The notes beneath the pieces are model-generated. The model worked only from the letters and a program-made list of their open reading frames with translations. It was not told the origin of the DNA and did no database searches. Shown here piece by piece: positions 1 through 9,154 of a DNA stretch of 64,000 nucleotides (position 1 is the stretch's first letter; each line of letters opens with the position of its first letter). The stretch is from Brevundimonas intermedia. Its GTDB lineage: Bacteria > Pseudomonadota > Alphaproteobacteria > Caulobacterales > Caulobacteraceae. The stretch spans positions 124,001 to 188,000 of the forward strand of contig NZ_SPVH01000001.1 of assembly GCF_004614235.1 (NCBI RefSeq), read 5' to 3'. Made by a program: the position numbers and the translations under genes.

Positions 1-2
1 AC

Positions 3-740
3 GATGCGCACGACATCGACGTGGACGCCCTGCACCAGGGTTTCCTTCGCGGAGCCAGGGCGCGTGGGGCGCAGATAATGACAGGCGCGGGCGACCCGAC
101 CGTATCGCGTCGCGACGCAGTTTGGCGTGTCGATCTCGCGACGGGTCCCGTCTCTGCGCCCGTGGCGATCAACGCCGCCGGCGCGTGGGGCGACCGGGTC
201 GCCACGGCGTTCGGCGCCCAGCCCATCGGCCTGACGCCGTTACGGCGGACCGCAGTGCTCGTCGATCCTCCTTTTGGGGTCGATATCATGGGCTGGCCTG
301 CGGTGATCGATGTCGACGAAACCTTCTACTTCAAGCCCGACGCCGGCAAGTTGTTGATCTCGCCGGCCGACGAAACCCTGGTCGAGCCCTGCGACGTGCA
401 GCCCGAAGAACTCGACATCGCTATCGGGGTTGATCGGGTGCAGGCCGCCCTTCGGCTGGATGTGGAACGCGTCAACCACAGCTGGGCGGGGTTGCGAACT
501 TTTGCGCCAGACCGCGCCCCGGTCATCGGCTTCGATCCCGAAATCGACGGCCTGTTCTGGTCGGTGGGCCAGGGCGGATACGGAATTCAGACCGCACCGG
601 CCTGGGCGCGGACCGCCGCCGCACTCGCACAGGGCCGCCCCCTGCCTGCCGACATCGCTGCCGAGGGGCTCGACCCCGCCCATGTTTCCCCGTCGCGCTT
701 CAGAGCCGAGCAACCGAGTCTGCAAAGGTTGGCACAATGA
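3..740 (+). CDS. FAD-dependent amine/D-amino acid oxidase (DAO family), 5'-truncated by window edge
   Basis: The reading frame is open from the first base of the window, so the true start lies outside; about 245 C-terminal residues are visible. They match the second half of DAO-family flavoenzymes: a substrate-domain segment (DVDALHQGFL), a beta-rich middle with FYFKPDAGKLLISPADE, and the C-terminal FAD-contact segment GLFWSVGQGGYGIQTAPA. Family members oxidise amino acids or secondary amines to imines, reducing O2 or another acceptor. The stop codon overlaps the start of a RidA gene (ATGA). That pairing makes sense because RidA hydrolyses reactive imines released by such oxidases. The N-terminal Rossmann GxGxxG is not in the window. 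The substrate is unknown: D-amino acid, sarcosine or proline-like amines are all possible. Confidence 0.85.
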   Translation, partial: DAHDIDVDALHQGFLRGARARGAQIMTGAGDPTVSRRDAVWRVDLATGPVSAPVAINAAGAWGDRVATAFGAQPIGLTPLRRTAVLVDPPFGVDIMGWPAVIDVDETFYFKPDAGKLLISPADETLVEPCDVQPEELDIAIGVDRVQAALRLDVERVNHSWAGLRTFAPDRAPVIGFDPEIDGLFWSVGQGGYGIQTAPAWARTAAALAQGRPLPADIAAEGLDPAHVSPSRFRAEQPSLQRLAQ

Positions 741-1123
741 AAATTCGCGGCGGCCCGCTCGTGGGCCCGGGCGGCGGCGTCCTTCCGCTGTCGCTCGCGG
801 TCGAAGTCGACGGCCTGGTGTTCGTTTCCGGCCAGCTTTCCCTGGTGGACGGCCGGGTCGAGGGCGACATCGCCTTGCAGACCGAACGCACCTTCGACGC
901 CATCGCCGCGATTCTGTCTGGCGCCGGCCTCAGCCTGGATCATGTGATCAAGGCGACGATCTGGTTGACCGATCCGGCGGATTTCGCCGCCTTCAACACC
1001 GTCTATGGGGCCCGCCTGTCCGCGCCCTATCCCGCCCGCTCGTGCGTGATTTCTCAGCTCGTGCTACCGAATGCGCGCGTAGAGATCGAGGTCGTGGCCA
1101 GCCGCGACCATCGGCGAACATGA
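737..1123 (+). CDS. RidA family (YjgF/UK114) enamine/imine deaminase
   Basis: This 128-residue protein has the usual length of a RidA trimer subunit. Visible family features are the SGQLSL strand, the ERTFDAIAAILSGAGLSLDHVIKATIWL helix-strand core, and the active-site arginine in YPARSC (R101), followed by the conserved acidic VEIEV strand (E116/E118). RidA proteins hydrolyse 2-aminoacrylate and other enamines/imines to keto acids and ammonia in the cytoplasm. The start ATG overlaps the stop of the oxidase gene, implying translational coupling. The oxidase probably generates imines and this protein clears them. It is a paralogue-type RidA, and its exact substrate cannot be read from sequence. 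Confidence 0.9.
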   Translation: MKIRGGPLVGPGGGVLPLSLAVEVDGLVFVSGQLSLVDGRVEGDIALQTERTFDAIAAILSGAGLSLDHVIKATIWLTDPADFAAFNTVYGARLSAPYPARSCVISQLVLPNARVEIEVVASRDHRRT

Positions 1124-1154
1124 TCCGGCATCCGTGTCGGACGGGCAGGACATC

Positions 1155-1805
1155 ATGGCGAACGACACCAGCACCCTCGGCGGCCTCATCCGCATCGTAC
1201 GGCAGCGCAAAGGCTGGACGCTACGCGAAATGAGCGCGGTCGTCGGCATTCCCCTGTCGACTCTGGCCAAGGTCGAGACCGACAAACTGTCCCTGACCTA
1301 CGACAAGCTGCAGCAGTTCACCGCCAGGCTGGGCCTGACCATGGCCGAGTTCCTCGCCGAGGGCGAGCCGTCCCCCGCTGAAGCGGCGCCGGTCATGGGT
1401 CGGCGCAGCCTGACGACCACCGGCAACTCGGTCCACATCAAGACGCCCAACTACGACTACGAATATCTCTGCGCCGACCTTCGCCAGAAGCGGATGGTGC
1501 CGATCATCACCCGGATCCACACCCGCGACATCGCCGAGTTCGGCGAGGCAGTTCGGCACAAGGGCGAGGAGTTCGTCTTCGTTCTGGAAGGGACGATCGA
1601 GGTGCACCTGCAGTTCTACACGCCGGTCGTGCTGAAGGCGGGCGAAGGCGTCTATCTCGATAGCGCCATGGGCCACGCCTACGTCTGCAAGGACTGCGAC
1701 ACGGCCCTCGTGCTGGGCGTCTGCTCCAGCGAGGACGCCGATCTGGCGGGCGAGTTGATCAGCCTGGCCGAAGAAGAAGCCAAACACGCGGCCGAGCCCG
1801 CATAG
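1155..1805 (+). CDS. XRE-family regulator with C-terminal cupin domain
   Basis: The protein has an N-terminal helix-turn-helix (LREMSAVVGIPLSTLAKVE, about residues 20-40) and a C-terminal cupin barrel (about 115-190, with ITRIHTRDI, GEEFVFVLEGTIEVH and YLDSAMGHAYV). Such XRE-cupin proteins are cytoplasmic regulators of amino-acid or polyamine catabolism in which the cupin senses a ligand. An in-frame GTG lies 21 bases upstream at 1134, but ATG 1155 is preferred because GGGCAGGA sits just before it. The gene is embedded in the oxidase-RidA-permease-aminotransferase operon, so it is probably the local regulator. One feature to note is KDCD in the cupin (near the C-terminus), a possible metal or redox site; this is a guess. 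Confidence 0.85.
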   Translation: MANDTSTLGGLIRIVRQRKGWTLREMSAVVGIPLSTLAKVETDKLSLTYDKLQQFTARLGLTMAEFLAEGEPSPAEAAPVMGRRSLTTTGNSVHIKTPNYDYEYLCADLRQKRMVPIITRIHTRDIAEFGEAVRHKGEEFVFVLEGTIEVHLQFYTPVVLKAGEGVYLDSAMGHAYVCKDCDTALVLGVCSSEDADLAGELISLAEEEAKHAAEPA

Positions 1806-1824
1806 CACCCGTGAAGGGGACCTC

Positions 1825-3228
1825 TTGAGCACTATTGCACAGCCCGACGTCCCCGAAGTCGGCATCATCGAAGCCCCCGCCCCCTTCTCGGCCTGGTTCG
1901 CCGTGGCTGTGCTTGTGGGCGTCACCATCTTCTCATTCGTCGATCGCCAGATCCTGGCTGTCGTGGCCTCGCCCCTGAAAGCGTCGCTGGGTCTGACCGA
2001 TCTGGAGCTCGGCGCCCTGCAGGGGCTGGGCCTCGCCTTCTTTGCGGCGGTCGCCACCTATCCGATCGCCTGGCTGGCGGATCGGTTCGATCGCCGCCTC
2101 ATCCTGTGCATCGGCATCGCCGTCTGGTCGCTGGCGACGGCGACCTGCGCCTTCCAGACGACGTTCGAGGGGCTGTTGATCGCCACCATCGGCATCGCCA
2201 TCGGCGAGGCGGGGCTGGGACCCATCGTCTGGGCCGTGATCCCCGACCTGTTCCCGGGACGCCAACGCGCCGCTGCGAACCTGGTCTATTTCCTGGCGGC
2301 CATCCTTGGGACGGCGCTCGGCCTGGGGATCAGCGGCGCCACCTTCGGCTGGCTGGCGGCGAATGGCGCCGCGCTTTCGGGCTTTCTCGGCGAAATGGAG
2401 CCGTGGCGTGCGACCCTGCTGTTCGTCGCCCTGCCCGGCCCTCTGTTCATCCTGCTGGTCGCAACCTTGCGGCTGAAGGGCAGCCGCGCCGCCGCCAAGG
2501 CCTCAGCGGCCGCCTTCGCGACCGTTCTGGCGGACAGCGGATTCGTCGCCTATGCGCGACGACATATCGTCACCCTGTCCTGCGTCTTCGCCGCCATCGC
2601 CGCCTACAATATCGGCATCGCCTCCACCCTGGTGTGGCTGCCCACCGCCTTGCCCCGCATCTTTGCGATCGATCCGGCCACCGTCAGCGTCCAGCTGGGC
2701 CTGGCCATCGGGCCGGCCAGCCTGATCGGGGTCGGGGTTTCCGCTCTGTGCGTCAAGTTCTGGCGGGGCGATCGCGTTGTCATGGCGCCCCGCCTGGCTG
2801 CCATCGCCTTCCTGGCCGCCGCCGTTCCGACGGCCTTCCTGCCGTTCGTCACGGAAAGCTGGCAGGCCATGGCCCTGGTCGGGGTGCAGTTCGCCGCCGG
2901 GATCGCCGCCGCCTCCGTCCTGCCCAGCATCGTTCAGGACATCAGCCCCCCTCACTTGAGAGCGCGGAACTTCGGCCTCATGACCGTCGTCGCCCTGGTC
3001 CCGCAGGGTCTGAGCCCGCTGGTCATCGGCGCCCTGTCCGACGCGGTCGGCGGCCCGCATGGCCTGATCGCCGCCATCGCCCTCGTCGGGGCGCCGGCGT
3101 GGGTGCTGGCCGCCGGGCTGATCTGGCGCAGCGAAAACGCCTTCCGCCGCACGGTGGCCGAGGTCCAGTCCGCCAGCCCCCTCACCGTCGCTCCCGGCCA
3201 GGCGCATGACATGGAGACAGGCCGATGA
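1825..3228 (+). CDS. MFS transporter
   Basis: The 467-residue protein is strongly hydrophobic with about 12 predicted membrane helices. It carries an MFS motif-A-like loop (WLADRFDRR) between helices 2 and 3 and an N-terminal FVDRQILAVV segment typical of the spinster/ACS-like branch of the superfamily. The TTG start at 1825 is supported by AAGGGGA at 1813-1819. The stop overlaps the aminotransferase start (ATGA at 3225). It probably sits in the inner membrane and imports the amino-acid-like or keto-acid substrate degraded by the neighbouring oxidase and aminotransferase. The direction of transport and the substrate are inferred from context alone. Confidence 0.85.
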   Translation: MSTIAQPDVPEVGIIEAPAPFSAWFAVAVLVGVTIFSFVDRQILAVVASPLKASLGLTDLELGALQGLGLAFFAAVATYPIAWLADRFDRRLILCIGIAVWSLATATCAFQTTFEGLLIATIGIAIGEAGLGPIVWAVIPDLFPGRQRAAANLVYFLAAILGTALGLGISGATFGWLAANGAALSGFLGEMEPWRATLLFVALPGPLFILLVATLRLKGSRAAAKASAAAFATVLADSGFVAYARRHIVTLSCVFAAIAAYNIGIASTLVWLPTALPRIFAIDPATVSVQLGLAIGPASLIGVGVSALCVKFWRGDRVVMAPRLAAIAFLAAAVPTAFLPFVTESWQAMALVGVQFAAGIAAASVLPSIVQDISPPHLRARNFGLMTVVALVPQGLSPLVIGALSDAVGGPHGLIAAIALVGAPAWVLAAGLIWRSENAFRRTVAEVQSASPLTVAPGQAHDMETGR

Positions 3229-4421
3229 CGGGATCTTCCGCCAGCGTCTTCAGCGGCCTGGCGCCCCAGGCGCCCGACGGCCTGCTGGCCCTCATCGGCG
3301 CCTATCGCTCTGACCCGCGTCCCGACAAGCTGGACCTGGGCGTGGGCGTCTATCGCGACGCCCGCGGGCGGACGCCGGTGTTCGCCGCCGTCAAGGCGGC
3401 GGAGCGGCTGCTGGTCGAGGGACAGGACACCAAGGCCTATCTCGGCGCTGAAGGCGACGTCGGGTATCTGGAGGCGCTGAGGCCGCTCGTCTTCGGCGCC
3501 CGGGCGCAGGCCGATGTCTTCGGCGTGCAGACCCCCGGCGGCACAGGCGCGCTGAGGCTCGCTGCCGAACTGCTGGCGGCGGGCCGGCCTGGGGCCAAGC
3601 TGTTCGTCGGCGCCCCGACCTGGCCGAACCACGAACAGATCTTCGAGGCCGCCGGCGTCACGCTCGCGACCTACGACTATTTCGACGCCGCCAGCCAGAC
3701 GGTGCGTTTCGAGGCGATGATAGCTGCGCTGGCGACCGCCGCGCCCGGCGACGCGGTGCTGTTGCAAGGCGCCTGTCACAATCCCACCGGGGCCGACCTG
3801 ACCAAGGATCAGTGGCGCACGGTGGCGGACCTCGTCGCAGAACGCGGCCTGTTTCCGATCATAGACCTGGCCTATCAGGGTCTGGGCCGAGGCCTCGAAG
3901 ACGACGCCCTTGGCATGCGGCTCATACTGGCGGCCGTACCCGAAGCGCTCGTGGCCTACTCCTGTGACAAGAATTTCGGTCTCTATCGAGAGCGGACAGG
4001 TGCGCTTTTCGCCGCTTGCGACCACCCGCAGCGCTTGAGCAAGGCCGGCTCCAACATCCTTGCGCTGGCGCGCGCCAACTGGTCGATGCCGCCGGATCAC
4101 GGCGCCGCGGTCGTTCGCACCATCCTGTCCGACAGCGACCTCGCGACGATGTGGGCCGCCGAGTTGGAGACGATGCGCCAGCGTCTGATCGATGTCAGGG
4201 CAGCGCTCGCAAACCATGGCCCGGATCTCGTCGCCCTGAAGGACCAGAACGGGCTTTTCGCCTGCCTGCCTCTCACGCAGCATCAGGTTGGACGGTTCAG
4301 GGACGATCACGCCGTCTATCTGGCTGGTTCCGGGCGGATCAACCTGGCGGGTCTGACGGTCGAAGCCGTCCCCGACTTCATCCGCGCCTATCAAACCCTG
4401 CGGCAACCCCTGTCGGCCTGA
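3225..4421 (+). CDS. Class I aspartate/aromatic amino acid aminotransferase
   Basis: The protein is 398 residues, the usual size of AspC/TyrB enzymes. Visible PLP-site residues are the HNPTG motif (N186), DLAYQG (D214, Y217), the Schiff-base lysine in CDKNFGLYRERTG (K249) and the substrate-carboxylate arginine in GRINLAG (R371). These fix it as a catalytically complete fold-type I aminotransferase that moves an amino group between an L-amino acid and 2-oxoglutarate or oxaloacetate. It is the last gene of the oxidase operon, coupled to the permease by an ATGA overlap. In context it probably interconverts the keto acid made by the oxidase with an L-amino acid. Aspartate versus aromatic specificity cannot be decided here. 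Confidence 0.9.
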   Translation: MTGSSASVFSGLAPQAPDGLLALIGAYRSDPRPDKLDLGVGVYRDARGRTPVFAAVKAAERLLVEGQDTKAYLGAEGDVGYLEALRPLVFGARAQADVFGVQTPGGTGALRLAAELLAAGRPGAKLFVGAPTWPNHEQIFEAAGVTLATYDYFDAASQTVRFEAMIAALATAAPGDAVLLQGACHNPTGADLTKDQWRTVADLVAERGLFPIIDLAYQGLGRGLEDDALGMRLILAAVPEALVAYSCDKNFGLYRERTGALFAACDHPQRLSKAGSNILALARANWSMPPDHGAAVVRTILSDSDLATMWAAELETMRQRLIDVRAALANHGPDLVALKDQNGLFACLPLTQHQVGRFRDDHAVYLAGSGRINLAGLTVEAVPDFIRAYQTLRQPLSA

Positions 4422-4478
4422 CCATTCCGGCGCCATGGACCGATATTTCTGTCACAGACCGCATCTAAGGCGTGCGGC

Positions 4479-5063
4479 GTGCGTCAGGATCACTCCGTCA
4501 TAGGACTTCGGGTCGAAACCGCTGCTGATGCCGGCGGTGACGCTCCACGCACCGCCCTCTCGGATGCGGATTGGCATGACATTCGGCACGCGGTGCTGGT
4601 TTATGTCCGGCGCCGCGGCCACCCACAGGATGTTGCAGAAGACGTCGCCCAGGAGAGTCTGACGAAGCTTCTCCACTATACGCGGCAGGGGCAGGTCGCG
4701 AGCCTGTACGCGCTCGCGTTCAAGATCGCGGCCAACAGCCTCATCGACCGATTTCGCGGCGCAGGTCGATACGAGGCCGCAGTTCCAGAGACCTATGCCT
4801 GCAACGCCCCCTTGCCGGACACAGTCACCTCGGACCGACAACGGCTCGCTCGGCTCTCCGCCGCCCTTGGGCGGCTTCCACCGCTGAGGCGCGCCGTGCT
4901 ACTCAGACGGCGGATGGACAACCAGTCGATCGCCCGCATTGCGGCTGAAATGAATCTGTCGACGACCGCCGTCGAGAAACATGTCGTGCGGGGGCTTTCA
5001 GATTTGCGCAAAGCGATGGATGACGGGGAAGAACTCAAAGGATCGTCTCGTGACGCCCAGTGA
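4479..5063 (+). CDS. ECF sigma factor (FecI-like)
   Basis: This 194-residue protein has sigma region 2 at about residues 50-90 (HPQDVAEDVAQESLTKLL then LYALAFKIAANSLIDRFR) and region 4 at about 128-180 (LGRLPPLRRAVLLRRRMDNQSIARIAAEMNLSTTAVEKHV). It lacks regions 1 and 3, as ECF sigmas do. The order sigma, FecR, STN-containing TonB receptor is the hallmark of cell-surface signalling, in which the loaded receptor signals through FecR to release the sigma factor. The GTG at 4479 is the only start that keeps the whole N-terminal region; earlier starts were not seen. The sigma gene overlaps the fecR gene. No FecI-type promoter could be assigned with confidence. Confidence 0.88.
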   Translation: MRQDHSVIGLRVETAADAGGDAPRTALSDADWHDIRHAVLVYVRRRGHPQDVAEDVAQESLTKLLHYTRQGQVASLYALAFKIAANSLIDRFRGAGRYEAAVPETYACNAPLPDTVTSDRQRLARLSAALGRLPPLRRAVLLRRRMDNQSIARIAAEMNLSTTAVEKHVVRGLSDLRKAMDDGEELKGSSRDAQ

Positions 5064-5997
5064 AAAGGTGAGAACGGAGGCGGCCTTCTGGGTTGAGCGT
5101 ATGAGTCGTCCCGCCTTCGATGCACGAGACGGCGCCGCCTTCGACCAATGGATGCGGAGCGACGCGGACAACCGCGACGCCTTCGCCGCCATGGCCGCGC
5201 TCTGGGACAACGGATTTGTCGAGCCCGACGGCCGGATCGATCCCGTCGCCCAGAGCCGCCCGCGATCGACTGCGGCTGATCAGCATTCCGGCCGTCGTCG
5301 TTGGGTCGCCGCGTCGCGCTTCGGGGCTACAGCGGCCGCCCTCGTCGCCATCGCGTTCATTCCCGCGATTTTGCCGCGCAGCTATTCCAGCCTGCCGGGC
5401 CAGAAGCAGACGATCCAACTGGCCGACGGCTCGACCGTGCAGCTGGGAGGCAACAGTGAGGTCGACGTTCAGTATCTGCCCTGGCGCCGCACCGTGCGCT
5501 TGAAACAGGGCGAGGCGGGCTTCGACGTTTCGCGCGACGCGCACCGCCCCTTCGACGTCCAGGCCGGCCAGGTTGACGTCGTCGTGCTCGGCACCGCATT
5601 TCACGTCGACCGGCTGGCCCAGGGGCGCGTCGGCGTCGCCGTCACACGCGGCGCCGTCGACGTCAGGACGGTCAATGGCCGTGACAGGCTGGCGGCCGGC
5701 CAGGCGGTCCGGGTGACCGATCGCGGCATCGGACGCGTCGCCATGCAGGTCGAGGACAGTCAGTGGTCGGCAGGCTGGTTCGTCGCGCGAAACATCCCCC
5801 TTTCCGATCTGGTCGAAAAGCTTCGTCGCTACACCAGCATTCCAATAGAAATAGCAGACGATAAATCAGAGAACCTTATGATTGTCGGACGCTTCAATGT
5901 TTCCGATCCTGAGGCCGCCCTCAAAGGCATCGAAAGCTCTTACGATATAGAAATCACCCGGCGATCTGGGACCATTTATATTTCTACATCAAATTGA
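5050..5997 (+). CDS. FecR-family anti-sigma factor/signal transducer
   Basis: From the GTG at 5050 (AAAGGA about 7 bases upstream) the protein is 315 residues; an ATG at 5020 is an alternative. Domain order: cytoplasmic DUF4880 anti-sigma region (TEAAFWVERM to RDAFAAMAALWD), one membrane helix (about 85-105, FGATAAALVAIAFIPAILP), the periplasmic FecR domain (QTIQLADGSTVQLGGNSEV to VAVTRGAVDV), and a C-terminal STN-like/DUF4974 region (NIPLSDLVEKLRRYTSIPIEI). It should hold the upstream sigma factor at the inner membrane and receive a signal from the downstream receptor's STN domain. It overlaps the sigma gene by 14 bases. The last 150 bases are markedly richer in A+T than their surroundings. 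Confidence 0.88.
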   Translation: MTPSEKVRTEAAFWVERMSRPAFDARDGAAFDQWMRSDADNRDAFAAMAALWDNGFVEPDGRIDPVAQSRPRSTAADQHSGRRRWVAASRFGATAAALVAIAFIPAILPRSYSSLPGQKQTIQLADGSTVQLGGNSEVDVQYLPWRRTVRLKQGEAGFDVSRDAHRPFDVQAGQVDVVVLGTAFHVDRLAQGRVGVAVTRGAVDVRTVNGRDRLAAGQAVRVTDRGIGRVAMQVEDSQWSAGWFVARNIPLSDLVEKLRRYTSIPIEIADDKSENLMIVGRFNVSDPEAALKGIESSYDIEITRRSGTIYISTSN

Positions 5998-6087
5998 AAC
6001 ATAACAGACGCGAAAACTTACACATTATCTTTGTCCGGTTTCTCTGATCGGAACCGTCTTCCCCCTTGAACCAACACGGGGGACTTC

Positions 6088-9081
6088 ATGCGCAAACACC
6101 TTTTCCTTCTGCTCGCCTCGACGGCGATCGTGCCCGTGGCGGCGTCGCCGGCCTGGGCCCAGGCCTCCGTTGAACGGAGCCGCACCTACAGCTTCAACCA
6201 GCCCGCCCAAGAGCTGGAAACCGCCCTCATCGCCTTCTCGCGCGTGACCGACCTGCAGGTCGCGTCCTCGGCGGCCGACCTGGAAAGCCTGCGTAGCGCG
6301 CCGTTGAGCGGATCGATGACTGCGTTCGCCGCCTTGGCCGAGCTGACACGCGGCCTACCGGTCGATGTCCGACTTTCCGGCCGGACGGTATCGGTCTCCC
6401 GTCGCTCGGGCGAAACCGCGTCGGCGCCTGCGCCGACTGCCGCCGTGATCGCGACCCGCCCTATCGTTCAGCCCCCCTATCCCTCCGAGACGATCACGGC
6501 GCTTGATGAGATCGTCGTCACGGGCTTCCGGTCGAGCCTGAGCCGCGCCCTGTCGCGGAAGAAGGCGGCGACGGGGGCGCAAGAGGTCATCCTGGCCGAG
6601 GACATCGGCGCCTTTCCCGACCAGAACCTGGCTGAGGCGCTTCAACGCGTTCCCGGAGTCGCGATCACCCGTGACAGCGGCGAAGGCAGACAGATTTCGT
6701 TGCGGGGCCTGGGGCCGGACTTCACCCGCACCCAGCTGAACGGCATGGAGGTGCTCAGCAACACGGCGTCCGGGCTGGACAGCCGAAGCGGCGCCAGCCG
6801 CTCACGCTCGTTCGACTACAGCGTCTTCGCCTCCGAGCTGTTCAACCAGGTGGTGGTCGAGAAATCCTACGCCGCAGAACAGGATGAGGGCGGGATCGGC
6901 GGCACGGTGTCGCTGCGCACGGCCAAGCCCTTCGACTATCAGGGCCGGACCTTCGTCGCCAACGCCAAGGTCCAGTCCAACCAGTACACCGACACGCCGG
7001 GGCCACGCCTCGTCGCGCTGGCGTCGGATCAATGGGGCGACTTCGGCGCGCTGGTGTCGGTCGCCTACAGTTCGGCCGAAACGGTCGAGTGGGGCTATCG
7101 CAACTGGAACTGGTCCAAGATGAATTTCGGGGCGGCCAACGTCGGCCCCGGCGTCTCGGCCGAGGATCGCGACCGACTGGTCAACGCCACGGGCGCTGAA
7201 CGGGCCTGGAACTCCCGCGCCCAGACCTATGGCACTTGGTTCAATGAGCGCGAGCGCATCGGCCTGACGACGACGCTGCAGTATCAACCCAGCGACGCCA
7301 CCGACGTCACGCTCGATCTGATGTACGGGCAGCTCTCGAATGACCGGGACGAGCACGTCCTCGGCAACGCCGGCACGAACGGACTGTCCGCCAACGACGT
7401 CCGTGGGACCCAGGTGCTTCAGTCGGTGTCCCTGGATCGCTACAACAGCATCACGGACGCCGTTGTGTCCGGCGTCGATGTTCGCTCGGAGTCCAAGCCG
7501 ACCGTCGACCAGACCGAGTTCTGGCAGTCGGCCCTGAACGGGCGCACCATGCTGACCGACAATCTGGAGGTTTCCGGGCTTCTGGGCTGGTCGAGCTCGA
7601 CCTTCGATTCCAACTGGCAGCGCGTCTACCTGGAATCCGTCGGCCACACGGTGTCGTTCAGCGATCTGGACACGGACAACCCGGTCAACACCTACGACTT
7701 CGACCCCGCCGATCCTGACGCATGGGATCTGCAGTCCATCCAGTGGCGCCGGGACCATATCGAAAACGAGTTCTACACCGGCGAGGCCGGGCTGAAGTGG
7801 ACGCCCAGCGCCATCTCCACCCTCAAGGCGGGCGCATCGTTCAAGAAGTTCACCAACAGCGGCTTTCGCTATGATGCGACCTCCAACTACGAAAATCGCA
7901 ACGCGCTGGCCTCGATCCCCACGATTCTGACGAACCATTCCACCGCCCTGCCCTATGTGGTCGGCGACGTGGCTGCGATCTTCGAAGCCTTGGGGCAGGA
8001 CGGAAGCCTCGACGCGCGAAACCTGTCGGTCGGAACCGACTATTCCGTCGAGGAGCAGACGGTGTCGGCGTTCGGCCAGTACGATCTGAACACCGACATC
8101 GGCCCGTTCGGTCTGCGCGCCAATATCGGCGTGCGCTACTACGACACCGAACTGGTCTCCATCGGCTCGTCGGTCACCAGCGCCGGGCTCGTGCCCGTCG
8201 AGATCACCAATCGCTATGAGGGCTTCCTGCCGGCGCTGAACATCGCTCTGGACATCAGCCCCGAACTCGTCGTGCGCTTCGGCGCCAACCGCAACATCAG
8301 CCGACCAGCTCTGGGCGACCTCAGCGCGGCCGCCACGGTGCGCGTCGCGGGCTATGGCGGCACCATCAGCGCGGGCAACCCCAACCTGACCCCCTACACG
8401 GCGGATTCGATCGAAGGCGCCATCGAGTACTATGACGGCGATCGTGGCTACCTGGGGCTGAGCGTCTTCCACAAGGAGATGAAGTCCTTCGTCACGACCG
8501 AAACCTCCACCGTCCCCTACAGCGAAACCGGCTATCCCCTCGATCTGCTCGAAGAAGGCCAGGACGGCTCGGTCGTGTTCAACTTCACCCGGCCCGTCAA
8601 CGGTCCCGGCGCGGGAATACGGGGGGTCGAACTGTCCGCCCGGCGTGATTTCGACTTCCTGCCGGCGCCGTTCGACGGCTTCGGCGCGCTGGCCAATGTG
8701 ACCTATGCGGATGGCGAGACGGACGTCTTCTACAACGGCGTCGCGCACCGCCTGAGCTTGGTCGACCTGTCCAAATGGTCCTACAACGCCACCCTGTATT
8801 ACGACAGCGAACGCGTCGGGGGGCGTATGTCGATGGCCTCGCGCTCGCGCTATCGCAAAGGCAACGGCGGCAACGACAACATCGGCGAATATTTCGCCCC
8901 GTCGACCGTGGTCGATGCGACCGCCTACTACAACGTCACGCCCACGGTTCAGATTCGGGTCGATGCGCTCAACATCACCGATGAACCTGTGATTCAATAT
9001 GCCGACACAGACGCGCGTCGTCTGATGACGAGCACAGTGAGCGGCCGAACCCTGTCCATCGGGGCGTCCATCCGCTTCTGA
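6088..9081 (+). CDS. Caulobacter-type TonB-dependent receptor with N-terminal STN signalling domain
   Basis: The 997-residue outer-membrane protein starts with a clear signal peptide (cleavage after SPAWAQA). An STN domain follows at about 35-105 (PAQELETALIAFSRVTDLQV to LSGRTVSVSRR). Then comes a TonB box (LDEIVVTGF), a plug with FPDQNLAEALQRVPGVAITR, GEGRQISLRGLGPDF and QLNGMEVLS, and a 22-strand barrel ending in GRTLSIGASIRF. The linker GFRSSLSRALSRKKAATG is typical of the Caulobacter-type receptor family. The STN domain and the adjacent sigma/FecR pair make this a transducing receptor that both imports a ligand and activates transcription. GGGGGAC supports the ATG. PhoD lies just downstream, which hints at an organophosphate ligand; this is inference. 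Confidence 0.92.
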   Translation: MRKHLFLLLASTAIVPVAASPAWAQASVERSRTYSFNQPAQELETALIAFSRVTDLQVASSAADLESLRSAPLSGSMTAFAALAELTRGLPVDVRLSGRTVSVSRRSGETASAPAPTAAVIATRPIVQPPYPSETITALDEIVVTGFRSSLSRALSRKKAATGAQEVILAEDIGAFPDQNLAEALQRVPGVAITRDSGEGRQISLRGLGPDFTRTQLNGMEVLSNTASGLDSRSGASRSRSFDYSVFASELFNQVVVEKSYAAEQDEGGIGGTVSLRTAKPFDYQGRTFVANAKVQSNQYTDTPGPRLVALASDQWGDFGALVSVAYSSAETVEWGYRNWNWSKMNFGAANVGPGVSAEDRDRLVNATGAERAWNSRAQTYGTWFNERERIGLTTTLQYQPSDATDVTLDLMYGQLSNDRDEHVLGNAGTNGLSANDVRGTQVLQSVSLDRYNSITDAVVSGVDVRSESKPTVDQTEFWQSALNGRTMLTDNLEVSGLLGWSSSTFDSNWQRVYLESVGHTVSFSDLDTDNPVNTYDFDPADPDAWDLQSIQWRRDHIENEFYTGEAGLKWTPSAISTLKAGASFKKFTNSGFRYDATSNYENRNALASIPTILTNHSTALPYVVGDVAAIFEALGQDGSLDARNLSVGTDYSVEEQTVSAFGQYDLNTDIGPFGLRANIGVRYYDTELVSIGSSVTSAGLVPVEITNRYEGFLPALNIALDISPELVVRFGANRNISRPALGDLSAAATVRVAGYGGTISAGNPNLTPYTADSIEGAIEYYDGDRGYLGLSVFHKEMKSFVTTETSTVPYSETGYPLDLLEEGQDGSVVFNFTRPVNGPGAGIRGVELSARRDFDFLPAPFDGFGALANVTYADGETDVFYNGVAHRLSLVDLSKWSYNATLYYDSERVGGRMSMASRSRYRKGNGGNDNIGEYFAPSTVVDATAYYNVTPTVQIRVDALNITDEPVIQYADTDARRLMTSTVSGRTLSIGASIRF

Positions 9082-9154
9082 CGCCGCTGACAGCGGCCGC
9101 ACTGTTCCGGTGCGGCCGCACAGCAGCTTCGACCTGACCTGGCGCAACTGACCC

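Noticed and set aside
2952..4436. 494-residue minus-strand open frame over the aminotransferase gene
   Set aside because: It is antisense to an aminotransferase with all PLP-site motifs; the translation is Arg/Gly-rich without family motifs, a typical high-GC shadow.
6040..6087. GGAAC and CGTC before the STN receptor as an ECF sigma promoter
   Set aside because: The two elements are adjacent rather than about 16 bases apart, so they cannot form a -35/-10 pair.
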